Below, one piece after another: positions 24,457 through 36,000 of a stretch of DNA of 64,000 bases. The first letter of the stretch is position 1; each line of letters opens with the position of its first letter. Position numbers and translations under genes: made by a program. Below the pieces are notes generated by a model. It saw only the letters and a list, made by a program, of their open reading frames with translations. It was not told the DNA's origin and ran no database searches. The stretch covers positions 23,508-87,507 of the forward strand of contig BDDC01000098.1 in the NCBI GenBank assembly GCA_001662425.1, written 5' to 3'. Source of the DNA: Chlamydomonas sphaeroides (Eukaryota; Chlorophyta; Chlorophyceae; Chlamydomonadales; Chlamydomonadaceae).

Positions 24457-27400
24457 ATGCCTAGCAAGCTCACGGCGCTGCTATTAAGACTGAGTGGTTC
24501 GCGGAGCAAGAGCCGCCCCGACTCAGCAAACCAGCAGTCACAGAATGAGCAGGAGCGGACGCCAGACGCAAGCATGCTCATCAAGCTTCCGCACGCGCGA
24601 GCGCTTGGCGTCATTGGGAATGAATCGCCTTCAAGTCCTAGTTCGCCAGCTGGACGCCGGCGCGGCGGGTCCATGGAGCTACCGCGCAACGTGCCTTTAT
24701 CCAAGCGACTGCCACTGGGCCGGACAGCCAGCTTTCGTCGTTTCGCAGCTATGATTGGCCTCGCCGGCGGCGCCGATAGCACGTCGGAGCCTGACTCGAC
24801 CAGCTCGGCGGGATTGGTTACCTCGTCCAATGCACCGGCTGTCGCGACATGCGCCATCAGCGCTCCCCAGGACGCTGCCCTCAAGGGCGCACCCGCAGAG
24901 CCTCAGGAGAGCTGGTCGGCAGAAGCCAAGCACTCAACGCCCGCCCCCGCGCCAACGCCTGTGCCCGCGGCCAAGCCCCGCATCCCCCCGTCGAATGCGG
25001 CTACCAGCCGCGCCAGCTGGGACGCTTCCGACAGCAAGCGCCTACGCGAAATCCCTCAGCCGCAGAGCTCACAAAACACATGCAGCGACGCGCCGCCGTG
25101 CTCGACCTGGGTCGCTAGCCGGCGCACCTTGGGCTCGGCACCAGGGCCCTTTGGCAGCCCCGCGGCTGGCACGCCGCCCACTCTTCGTTCCATCACCACC
25201 ACATCCTCCCACGTCCAAGACCCCGCCGCCTCCACCTCCTCCTCCACCCCCGCCGCGCCCGCGGCCGCCTCCTCCCCAACCTNNNNNNNNNNNNNNNNNN
25301 NNNNNNNNNNNNNNNNNNNNNNNNNNNNNNNNNNNNNNNNNNNNNNNNNNNNNNNNNNNNNNNNNNNNNNNNNNNNNNNNNNNNNNNNNNNNNNNNNNNN
25401 NNNNNNNNNNNNNNNNNNNNNNNNNNNNNNNNNNNNNNNNNNNNNNNNNNNNNNNNNNNNNNNNNNNNNNNNNNNNNNNNNNNNNNNNNNNNNNNNNNNN
25501 NNNNNNNNNNNNNNNNNNNNNNNNNNNNNNNNNNNNNNNNNNNNNNNNNNNNNNNNNNNNNNNNNNNNNNNNNNNNNNNNNNNNNNNNNNNNNNNNTCCT
25601 CCCCAACCTCCCCCCCCACCCCCGCGGCGCCCTCCACCACCAGCCCCACGCCGCGCGAGGTCACGGCCCCGCCGCCTGCCCCACCGCTGCGCCCCCCCTC
25701 CTCCTCCTCGCCGCCGACCGCATCCTCGCCACCGCCCTGCCGGCTGCTCGCGCTCAACGCCGGCGCGCCCGAGTCCATGGCCCGATCCGTGTGGTGCCTT
25801 GAGGACTACCTCGTCGAGCGCCGCCTCTACAAATCCCCAACCTGCTCCGTCTACTCGGTGCGTCCGGGGGCTTGCGCGGCCCGAGCACGCTGCGCCGCGC
25901 CTTGTGCGTCAGGACACCAGGGGTAGGGGTCGCCAGCGCGCACGTGTGCTGGGCCGCTGCTGCGCCGCGCGGCTGGTGCTGGCTTGCCGACTGACGCCCG
26001 CTGCCCTGCCTCGCGCCTGCCCATGTTCCTCCCTCCCGCCAGGCCGTGTGCCTGCACTCGGGGCTGCAGGTGGCGCTCAAGGTGTACAGCCTGGACAAGG
26101 TGCCCGCCAACTGCCTCCACATGCTCAGGTGCGAGCGCAGACTGCAGACTGCAGACCGCTTGCTAACACGACGACGGCGACCGTGTGCGCGCGCGCATGC
26201 TACCAGTGGTCCCCAGTGCTACGGCCTGGCTGCCGCCGCGCCGCCACAAGCTGATGTTGCCCCATCTCCCTCGCCCTCGGCACGCAGGCGCGAGGTGCGC
26301 ATCCAAGCCGGCCTCTGCCACAAGCACGTCATCATGCTGTACGGCGCCTTCCAGGACCTGGCCTCGCAGCGGCTGGTGCTGGTGCAGGAGCTGGCGGCCA
26401 ACGGCGACCTGCACGATGTGCACAGGTGCGCCTGTGTGGCCACATGGCGCTGCAACCGACTCTCTGCAGCAGCAGCGACTAGCGCACGCTAGCTCGGGGT
26501 TTGTGTGAGCTCGCGTAACGGCAGCGCAGCACCCGCTGTGTGCGCCGATGGCTGCGCACCCGCCTCGGCGGCGGCAACTCGTTCTTGCCGCGTAGCGCTG
26601 ACGGCTGTCCCCCTCTCTGTGCCGCCTGCCGCAGGGCGCTGGGCTGCCGGCTGAGCGAGGCCCAGACGCGCATGCTGGTGCTCAAGCCGCTGCTGGAGGC
26701 GCTGGCCTATTTCCACACGCAGGGCGTGGTGCACCGCGACATCAAGGTGAGGGATGTGTGTTTGGACACGAGATGAGAGCTCGAGTGAGCTGGGGCTGCT
26801 TGCTCGCACAGATGAGCGGCCTCGCGCACTCCTCGTGCGGTTTCTGAGACACACACCTCGCTGCCTGCCCCCGCCGCTCAGCCCGACAACATCCTGTTCA
26901 CGGCTGACTGGCGCCTGGTGCTCGCCGACTATGGTGAGCGCGCTTGGCTTTGGGCTCGCCGGGACTTTGGCAGACCGGACCGGACGGGGGCTCTGGGCTG
27001 GGTGCGGCGGCAAACGAAGGCGGTGGCTTGGCCCCTGGCGCGGCGCTGACCTTCCGCTCCGGCTCCCTGTCGCCTGCGTCCCCGCAGGCATTGCAATCAA
27101 CGTAATTGAGGAGCGCGCCGTCACTCGCGCCGGCACAGGTGCGCGCCAGGCCTGCGTGTCCCGTTTGGCACCGTTCATGATGCCAGCCCTACACCGCCCT
27201 TGGCTTGCACTTGGGCCCATGCTCACGCGCTCCCCCCTTCCCTGCTCCCTGCTCCCTGCCATCCTCGCCTCCCTCGCCAGCCGGTTACATGGCTCCCGAG
27301 GTGGAGCGCTGCCCCATCAAGGACCACCCGGAGGACAACAAGCACCTTCCGCACCTGGCCTACACGGCCGCAGTGGACGTGTACGCGAGCGGCATCCTCG

Positions 27401-27888
27401 CGTACGAGCTGCTCGTGGGCTTCCCGCCCTGGGTGTCCGGCACGCGGCCCTCGGACCGGAGCCCCAAGGTGCGACCGGCTCGACCCGCCCACTGCGCGGC
27501 CCTCATACTTAACTTGTACATGTACTCTATGGATATGGCATTGATCCAACTCGGTAAACTGCATCGAATTGATTGACTTTGACACCACGGCTGCGCGGCC
27601 GCCCCCTCCGCGGCCGCGTTCGACGATCTTGGCGGCGTGTGAGGCGACGGCCGTCCCGACAGCGTCCTGATACGGAACCGGACCGGACCCTCACGAGCCC
27701 TGCTGACCCGAACGCACCCCGTCCAAACCCCGCAGACGCTGAGCTTCCCGTCGTCGCTGTCGCCCATGGCGCGCGACTTCGTGTGCTCGGCGCTGGCTTC
27801 GCACCCTGCGGACCGGCCCACGAGCCTGCAGCTGCTGGACCACCCTTGGATGTGGGGCGACGACGGCTGCAGCGGCGGCCCCGTTTGA
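24457..27888 (+). CDS. Ser/Thr protein kinase (tandem paralogue 2), DYG instead of DFG
   Basis: Exons: 24457-25857 (contains the gap), 26043-26128, 26288-26425, 26635-26746, 26882-26933, 27088-27138, 27281-27468, 27736-27888; about 726 aa if the gap length is correct. A 450-residue Ser/Thr/Pro-rich N-terminal region precedes WCLEDYLVERRLYKSPTCSV, which matches WCLEDFDVTRRIYKSATSAV of the upstream paralogue. Motifs: VALK, HVIMLYGAFQD, VHRDIKPDN, ADYG, AGTAGYMAPE, VDVYASGILAYELLVGFPPW. The glycine loop lacks glycine and the DFG motif reads DYG. Several introns sit at the same places as in paralogue 1 (in CLHM, after HRDIK, in AGT); an extra one splits DYG. This supports descent by duplication. 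It ends soon after subdomain XI without a long tail. Confidence 0.85.
25283..25596. other. Assembly gap (314 N) inside kinase 2 exon 1
   Basis: The gap lies in a Pro/Ser/Thr-coding tract and is flanked on both sides by CCTCCCCAACCT. The frame on either side agrees with its stated length, but the true length is unknown. Confidence 0.95.
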
Positions 27889-28528
27889 AGCGGCGCTGGG
27901 TCGCTACGTGATTGCAGGGCTACGGCTGCCGGTTGCTGAATGGCTACGATTGGGTGGCGCTGGGAGGCAGGGTGGCAGGGGTGCCGCGCCGCGCAGGAGG
28001 CTGGAGGCAGCAGGGTGCCGCAGCGTCGGCGCGCGGGGGTGCGGAGGGGCGGCGCTAGGGATTGGCAGACGCGGGGTGGCGCGACCCGTTTTGCTTAGTG
28101 ATGGAGGTCGAGTTGGCGGGAAGGGAAGGGAAGGGAGGGGCTGCATAGCTGAGCCCCGTGGTGTTGACCGAGATTCTTTCATGGGCCGTGGAGCTTTCAT
28201 GGTCCGTGGGTGGATAGGTGGCCCGTTTGATTGTCTGTGGATATAGGGTACGGGGCGTGTTTGAGGCAGCTTACTCAAGCAGTGCAAGACCCCGTGGACC
28301 TTGCGGCGCCGCCTGCGCCGCAAGGCCAAGCGGCCGGCGGAGCAACCATCGCGCGTGTGTGTGTGCGCGCGGATGGCGACGCAGGCGATGCGGCACCGGT
28401 TAGGTCGCGGGAACCCTGCTTGCATGGAGGCGCGTGCCTTGCCGCAGGGCGCAAGGTGCAGTCGAGCGCAGCGGCGGCGGCCGCTGTTGCGCTCCGATGG
28501 CACTTTGCCGTGGCAGGGCCGCCGCCGA

Positions 28529-28634
28529 GCTGCTGGGCTTCAGCCGGCTGCGGCTGCGCCCACCGCCTGCGGCGCCGCGGCGCTGCTGGGCTTCAGCCGG
28601 CGGCGGCTGCGCCCACCGCCTGCGGCGCCGCGGC
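28529..28634. repeat. 53-bp tandem duplication
   Basis: Units 28529-28581 and 28582-28634 are almost identical; each starts GCTGCTGGGCTTCAGCCGGC and ends GGCGCCGCGGC. Confidence 0.9.
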
Positions 28635-31042
28635 GGGCAGGCGGCATGTGACCGCGGCGGCGAAGAATCGTGTGCGGGGGCTCAGGGGTTTGGGGAGGGG
28701 CATCGTGGCGACAGCACGGCGCCCGCTACTTGTCTCGTGCGTGCGTCTAGTGTGCGTTTTTCTGGGTTGTACGTGTTTTGCGGGGATCGAGCCTCGGCAC
28801 GGCCCCGGTCGGTATGGTGGTGGACGGTTGGTGTTTGGCCGCCGCCGGCCGCCGCGCCGGGCACGCGACCGCGTGTGCTGGCGGCGGCAGCAGCAGGCAG
28901 CGGGTCTGGATGGAACCAACGCTGCAGTCCTCTTGCCGCATGTTACGTTGGCCTTGCACAGCGCATGTGTCGCTTGTTGCTCGTGTGATGGACATGTGTA
29001 GCGAGGCTGGCCGTCCGGCGCATCGCCGGAGCTATCGCGTCAGGCCCCGTAACGCCGCGGCCGAGCCGCCCGGGCCGGCCTTGGAATGTCTTTTGGCCGT
29101 CTCGGCCGCTGTTTGAAAGGGCAGTGTGTGCTCCAGCGCAAGCGCGGGCACGCTACTGCTCCACCAACTCTGGCTGTTTAGGAGAGGCCTCGGGCCTCCA
29201 GCCGCCAAGCGCGCGCGTAGGTGCCTCGGTGCCCTACGTGTCGCTGGTATCCTGTTTGATGGAGCGCTGGCCGACGGATAGTGACGATGCTGCCGGCGCT
29301 TGGTGATGCGTCTTTGCAGGCGGCCAGGGGCCTGGCAGGGTGACGGCGGTGCTGCCAGTCCTCGACTGGCGCTCGAGGTGATGCGAGAGAGTGTGACCAG
29401 CTTGGTAGGCCTCGTATCTTGCTTGCATGGAATCTATCGATACGTCGACGATGCAACGCGATAGACGCTATCGACTCCATCGACTTCAGTCAGATACGAC
29501 GGCTGGCCCGACCAGGGCGCTGACTGACCAGCGCCGGTGTGGCGTCGGTGGCCGTTTTTGATTGAGCGGGCGGTTTGACGTTGGCCGTTGACTTTGCGCG
29601 CCGCGCTCCCCTTTCTAGAGCTGCCGGCTACACCTAGCCCTGGATGCGGCGGGGGTACGCTCCTGTACCGATAGGATGAGCACTAAAAACGACACGAGTG
29701 GCTAGAATCCTCGCTTGCAGCGCGCGGCGTGATGCGTGTTGCGTGATGCGCCGCCTGTGTTGGAGCTAGCTGCCTGACGCGGCTCGCTGGCTGGGACGCT
29801 GGCCGCCACGGCTCCCGGCGATGCGCCGCAGACTGAGCACCGGTCGATTGGGGCTGCGCGAGCGAGTGGGCGGTGGCTGTGGGCTGAGAGCGCCTGCAGG
29901 GGCCGCGCTGGAGCAGGTTGCGCGAAGCGGGAGCGCAGTGCCGGTGGGCTGCTTAGGGCTCGCCTGGTTGGTCTACTACTGTACGCGTTGCGTCTGCTTT
30001 GGACGCAGCGCTCGCCCTCTTTGTTGTCCTGGACGTCGCGGCGCGAGTGGCCGCGGCCGGTGTAGGCTGTGCGTTCTGTGCGTGACGTCGCGGAACCGCC
30101 TAGGCGCCCTCGACTTGGGCGTGGCGACGATGTGGCCTAGCGCACCAGGGGTGCCGAAGATGTAACCATTCCTTGTGCCGCGTTCACGCGGGCCCTTGTG
30201 CTCCGGTGAACAGAAGGACCTTCGCAGCATCCGCTCCACGTCAGTCTCCCTGGTGGGGTGCTGCAGGGCGGCCAGCCCCACTCGCCACGCGTCCACACCG
30301 AGCACGCAGGCGCAGGCGCGCAGGCCTTTTTGGCCCGGGTTTCCAATAGGAAGCCAGGAGATTACAAGAGGAACCACCTGGCCCGGGTTAGCTCATAAAC
30401 CGAGTAGGTTGCTCATTCTTTGGGCCGCAGCCTTTCTTACTGCAGAACCAGCGTGGAAGTCAATATGCCCCGTACGCGCTGAGCCGGGGGCCCTGCTGCA
30501 GCTGCGCGTTGTGTCTGCCTTGGCAAGGGGCAAGAGGAGATGTCTTGCACAATGTTTGCAGGGAAGGGCCTTCCGTGCGGTGAAACCCCACTCCCCAACA
30601 AGCACCCGAGCTCCGTGTTGGCCTATAACACAGGCGTCCTGTTGTTCCATCGGCCTGGCAGCTAGGTGTCACTATCATCGCTTGGTATATATCTAGCTGT
30701 TTGTAGCGTTGGCCTCGGCATCCCCCACGCCGTAGCTTTACAAGTTGCGGTGCAGTGCCGCAGCATTTGCCACAAAAACACGACACCACCGCACAACAAA
30801 CGGACGCCACATGCGGCTGCGCGAATTCCGCGCCGCCTGCAAGGGCAGCCAACAAGCCCCGACCGACCGACTCGCCCGGCCCCAGCCAGCACTCAGCCAT
30901 GCGCCCTGGGCGTCGACACACCTCCAACAACGCAGCAGCCATCCTGCGCTAACAACGGCCAGCTGCTTACGTCAGGCAGGCAACGCATCAAGACGCCACC
31001 CGGCGCCCAGCACTACCCGTGTGGCGCCGGGGGCGCACAACT

Positions 31043-31047
31043 TTACA
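31043..31047 (-). terminator. Candidate polyadenylation signal TGTAA for the HMG gene
   Basis: TTACA on the plus strand reads TGTAA about 370 nt beyond the HMG gene stop on the minus strand. Confidence 0.35.
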
Positions 31048-31416
31048 CACAATCACAAAACGCATTAACAGGACGCCAAATCAGGCAAGCCCCACAGGAA
31101 TAGGTTGGGATGACTCTTCTCTGGGTTCGGCAAGCGAGTGCCGTGCCAAGAGGCGTGCCGCCGCCGCCAGCCAAAAAACATACGAGCAAGCGGCTGCTTA
31201 CGTGCGCCTCCCACACCTCTCCGAGCTGCTCCGCCGCCGTCTGGCTACACACTAGACCGACGTTTCGATCCACACCACACCCCATCCAGCCCTGTCCCAA
31301 GCAGTGCCCTTCCCCCGTGTGCGGCTCTCGACTGCAGGGACCCACACGTCCGCATAGCGGCACCAACTGTGCGTCGGTCCACATCGGCCGGGCCGTCGCC
31401 AACACCAACCAACACC

Positions 31417-32649
31417 TCACGCCTTGGGCGTGGCGGCGGGCTGCTTGGCCTTCCACGCCTCCAGCGCGGCCTCAGCCTCCTTCTTGTATGGCGCTTGCTC
31501 AGATTCCGTCAGCTTCTTCCAGCCCGCGCCCAGGACCTTGACGATCTCGGTGGCCTTCAAGCCGGGATTGGCGGCAACCACGGCCGCCCGCTGCCGGGTG
31601 ACTGTAGGAACGGCAGGCGTCGGTCCGGGCGCGTGCAACAGGTAGATCGGGACAATCAAGGTCAAAGAGTTGACATGAGCGGCGAGTGTGGGTGCTTTAG
31701 CAAGTGTGCACGCGTGTCAGCAAGTGTGTGCCAACGATAATTTATGCATTGTGTTCAGAATAAGGTAACAACATGAAGTAAGCATGACCCCCCCCGGCAC
31801 GCCCTGGGTTGATGACACGTCGGTCGTGCGTGTGAAGCAGGGATGCGCAGTGTGTTCAACTATATAGAACCGAATGAGAGTGCCACCCCGTATGCGGCGC
31901 GCCCCGGGTTGATGACGCGCTGGTCGTTCATAGGAAGGAAGTAGGGATGCGGAAAATGTGCAGGTTATAAGAGTGACTGACCATAAAGCATGTAGGCCGA
32001 GAGCGGGCGAGCAGCGGCCTTCTTCGCGGCCTTCAGTTCAGCCTGCAATTGGCGGGCGGTGCGCAGGATGCCCACAGGACTTTTCAGGAGCGCGGCACAT
32101 GAAGAGCCGCGGTTGGCACGCGGGGGTCGGCAGGGCGCAAAGCGGGACCCGCGCCTACACTGACTCAGTTATACATGACAGATCAACAAGCAGGGGCCGT
32201 AGTTAAACTGGGTGCACGCAGACGCGCGACCGAGATCCCGGCAGGCATGAGCCGTAACGCTGACAGGTACGCACCCGCTTGACGGCGACCACCTCCTTCC
32301 CCTTGGCCGCCTCCGCCTCGTAGGTGGCCTTCTTGTCGGCAGGCAGGTCCTTGAACTTGTCGCGGACGAGAGTCATGACGGCACCAATTTTCAGGTCCGG
32401 GTTCGCGGCCTTGGTAGCAGCGAACTCGTCCTTAACGTAAAGGTTAAATGCGCTAGGCGCGACGAGGCGCTTAGGCTTCTCCTCCTTCTTGGGCTTAGCA
32501 GCCGCGGGCGCGGCGGACCGCTTGGCGCTGGGCGCACGCGCAGGCTTGGCGCTGGACTTCTCGTTCACAGCGAGCACGCGCACCGCCATGCGGAGGGAGG
32601 TGGTCTGCGAGCAGGCCACCGCCGTTGCCGAGTGCCGGAGGCGCAGCAT
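31417..32649 (-). CDS. Two-HMG-box protein with an organelle presequence
   Basis: Exons on the minus strand: 32649-32275, 32042-31982, 31601-31417; 206 aa. The N-terminus (MLRLRHSATAVACSQTTSLR, then MAVRVLAVNE) is Arg/Ser/Ala-rich and lacks acidic residues for about 28 positions, like a mitochondrial or plastid transit peptide. A Lys/Pro/Ala hinge follows. Box 1 reads KPKRLVAPSAFNLYVKDEF then KDLPADKKATYEAEA. Box 2 spans all three exons and has RPLSAYMLY, LKATEIVKVLGAGWKKL and APYKKEAE. Two HMG boxes behind a presequence is the architecture of TFAM/Abf2-type nucleoid proteins, which coat and bend organelle DNA; that role is inferred. A nuclear protein remains possible if translation begins at a later Met. 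Confidence 0.87.
31790..31848 (+). repeat. Dispersed repeat family A, copy 2
   Basis: It contains GCCCTGGGTTGATGAC and GTCGTGCGTGTGAAGCAGGG, ending in GGATGCG. It lies in intron 2 of the HMG gene, just before copy 3. Confidence 0.7.
31875..31951 (+). repeat. Dispersed repeat family A, copy 3
   Basis: By eye it is very similar to the copy at 56161-56236: GCGGCGCGCCCCGGGTT, GACGCGCTGGTCGT and AAGTAGGGATGCG occur in both. Confidence 0.85.
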
Positions 32650-33022
32650 GGTTCCGGTAGTGTCGAGTTAAGGCGCGAGGCAGAGGACGTGCAAACCGTA
32701 CCGTTGTGCGGGAGCGAATGCGTATGTCTGCTGCGTCGCGAGCTTGCGAAGAAGATGCAAGGGCAATTTAAAATGGTCCCGCCAATCGCGCCGTGAGGGG
32801 ACGTCCACGTTCCTCTACGACGCTCGAGCTATCCCGGAGCCATCGATAAGTAAATGTCTACATGGAACCTTGCCCCTGCGCGCTGACAGCCCGACGACGC
32901 ATGCCAGTTCACGCCCATGCGCGCCGTCGCCTTGGGGCACGAGCTGCGCACAAACCGCGCACGGCATAATGTACATCTAATACGCAGATAAAGCAGGCGC
33001 TGGAGTCGAGGCGGTCGGCGCC
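32650..33022. other. Divergent promoter region, HMG (-) and RING-BRCT (+)
   Basis: This 373-bp segment must hold both promoters. I see no clear TATA box or coding sequence. Confidence 0.55.
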
Positions 33023-36000
33023 ATGGCGCACCGCCCCCCGCTCCCGGCCGAGATGGAGCAGGTCTGCAACACGTGGCTCACAGAGCTCAACTGTCCAGTA
33101 TGGTGAGGCCTGACAAATTTCGCAGCTGGCCTGCGTAACGCGGGACCAGTCGAGGGCACGACGACGGCCAGGGGCCCCTGTGCTCACCTGGCCCTGCTTC
33201 TCGCCCCGCCCACCACAGCGGCAACGTGTGTGTCAAACCCCACGAGTTCCCCTGCGGCCACGCCTTCTGCTAGTAAGTCACTATCACATCTCACCTGCAA
33301 AGGGAATGCCGCCCGCCGCCCGCTCACCTGCCCCTGCTGCGCATCCCTTGTGGCTCGCTGACTTCTCCTGCAGCCTGCCCACTTACTCCTGCTGCCTCCT
33401 GCTTCCTGCCGACACGTGTGGCGACCGTGCAGCGACTGCGCGATCGAGTCCATCGAGGGGCCCGGCATCAGCCAGTCCGAGTGCCCGGTGTGCCGCAGAA
33501 AGGCCTGGAAGAAGGACCTTCGCCACAACCCCGTGCTGGAGACCATTGCAGAGCACCTGCGCGGCGTGCTGCGGGCTGCGCAGGGTGGGGCCGCAGGACG
33601 TTGCGAGCATCCGGGGCACACGACCGCATCTGGGGCCCGTGTGTGTTCATAATAATCAACATATACCCGAGCCCGTGTGTGTTCAGTTTCAAGTGGATGA
33701 GTACCACGCCCCGCGCGGCACGCGTGGGGTGTTCGTGACGTGTTGGTATCGCGTAGCAATTAGGGATGCGGTCATGTGCCGCAGTGCTGAAGGCAAAGCC
33801 CAGCGCCGCCCTCATGTGTACCGGCAGTAACATGTGACGGGCGTGCAATGCGTGCGCTGCGCCACCTTGCCCGGTCCTGACGTGAACCGGGGCGCCCCGG
33901 CCGACGTGTTGCCGCTGCCGCTTCCTCCCGCAGCTCTCCGGGATGCGCCGCCGCCCATCGCCTGCAGCTCTCCGGGGGCCGCCCCTGCACAACCCGCTGC
34001 CGGCCCGCGGCCCTCCAGCCCTCCTGCCGCCGGTGATAGGGCCAGCGGCGATGGACCTGGCCCCGGTCCCGGGTCCTCCACAAGGGCGCCTGCTTGCGGC
34101 GACGCCGCCGCGGCAGCTACCGACGACCGCGTCTGCGTTGCCTCAGTAGGCCACAGCCTCCAGCAGCACCAGGAGAAGCGGGCGGAACTTGGGCTCCCGG
34201 GCGCGGGTGGCGCAGCCCCCAGCGCTGGCGCTGCGGCGCCGCAGCAGCAGCAGGAGCTGACGGTGGCTGGCAGCGGCGCCGCCGGGTGTGAGATGTTGCC
34301 GCCGCTGCCGCTGCTGCGTCAGACCCTGGGCAGCTCAAGCAACGCCACCGCCTCCGGCACCGACGGCGGCGCCGCCGGCGCCGCGGTGGCGACGACGCCG
34401 CTGGCTGAGCAGGTGCCGCCCTGCTCCGCGAGCGCCTTTTCGTTTGGCGCCGCCACCCCCGTCGACACGTTTGCCGCCGCCGCCGCCCTGCACGGCGCTG
34501 TCGGCGCAGTGGGGACCGGCGCCGCCGACCGGCGGCCAGCGGCAGCGCGTGCCGCCGCCACCCCGGCAGCCGCCGTCGCCGCGACGCCGCACGCACACCT
34601 GCTGCAGCCTCGGTCCCAGCCAGGCTCCTCAGCCCGCTGGCACAGCTTGCCGCGTGGCGCCGCCGCCGGCCCGCCAGCCTGGCCCGGCGCCGCCGCCGGC
34701 CCGCCGGGCACGTGCCGCATGCCGCCGCCGACGGGCGGCTGCTGGCCCGGCTCGGGCTCCGTGGTCAGCATCCGGCGCGGCACGCCCAGCATCAACAACG
34801 CCTACCTCAACTTCCACTCGCTGCTCGACGAAGCGCTGCACCGCATGGGTCCCCTGGACCCCCGGGTCGCTGAGGACGGCGGCGCCAGGACGGCGGCCGG
34901 CGGCGCCGCCGCCGCCGGGAACGGAGGCGGCGGCGGCTCGGCGGGCTGGGCGGCGTTCGAGGAGGACAGCTGGCTGCGCGCGCTGGCGGCGCTGGCGGGG
35001 CCCACGGAGCCGGAGCGCGAGGCGCTGCGCGAGGAGCTGGGCGTGGTCGAGCTGTTTGTGCGGGAGATTGAGCAGCAGCTGGCGGAGCTGGACGCGCAGG
35101 CGGAGCGGGATGCGGCGGATGCGGCGGAGCTGGAGCGGAGTGCGGCGGAGCTGCAGCGGCGCTGGGCGGCGGCGGGGCACCGGTCCGAGCAGGACGGGCC
35201 GCGGGAGCAGGCGGCGTCGGAGGGGCACGGGCAGGAGCAAGGGCAGCAGCAGCAGCAGGAGCAGGAGCGCGCGGCAGGCACGGGGCTGCCGCAGGAGGGC
35301 GTGTGTGTGGGCGCCGTGGCTGAGGGGCTGGGGCCGGGGGCGCAGCCCGCCCTGTGCTCGCGCCCCGAAGGCGGCAGGCCGGCTACTGACTCCAGCGGCT
35401 CCGGCGGCGGTGGGGCGGACATGGCTCCAGGGACAGGGGCCCAGGCGGAGGGGTCCGCAGGGGCGGAGGGCCGGCAGTCCCCGGCTGCGGGCCCGGGGCC
35501 GGGAGCTGCCGGAATTGGAGGCCCCGGCGCTGCTGCCTGGGCGCTGGCGGCGCCGCCGCAGCGGGCGCCGCTGGCGGCGGTGCAGCCGCATGGCGGAGGC
35601 GGAAGCCGTGAGGCAGACGGCCGGAAGCGGCCCGCAGTGGGCGGCGCCGCTGGCGCCGCAGCAGGTGGCGCTCAGGCGCAGGTGGTTATGGAGGCGGGAG
35701 CGGGGCGCGTGGAGGGTGCAGTGGTGGTGGAGGCCGTGGCGGAGCAGCAGCCGCGCAAGCGCGCACGCGGCGTCAGCGACAGCGGCGCGGCTGGGGGCGG
35801 CCAGCAGCGACAGCCCTCGCCGGCGCCAGCGGGGCCGGCGGCGGCGGCGGTGCAACCGTCGCGGACGTCCCCAGATCCTGGCGCTGCGTCGGCGCCTCAA
35901 GTGGCGGTAGAGGTGGCCGCAGCCGAGGGCGCGGCGGACGAGGCGGCTGCGCCGGCGCAGGCTGCCGGTGGCGCGGGCCCCATGGCGCCAGCGGTCGCAG

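Larger units (their letters stand above)
27889..31416. other. Gene-poor 3.5-kb region
   Basis: No exon chain was recognised. It contains a 53-bp tandem duplication at 28529-28634. The part from 31100 to 31416 is probably the 3' untranslated region of the HMG gene on the minus strand. Short frames near 30000-30370 did not match any family I know. Confidence 0.5.

Noticed and set aside
24755..26254. Long reading frame in the +2 frame over the kinase 2 region
   Set aside because: It is Pro/Arg-rich, runs through the N gap and overlaps the true kinase frame; no domain appears in it.
29976..30377. Minus-strand frame with GVDAWRVGLAALQHPTRETD
   Set aside because: It looks less random than its surroundings, but I found no partner exons or known family, so I did not call a gene.
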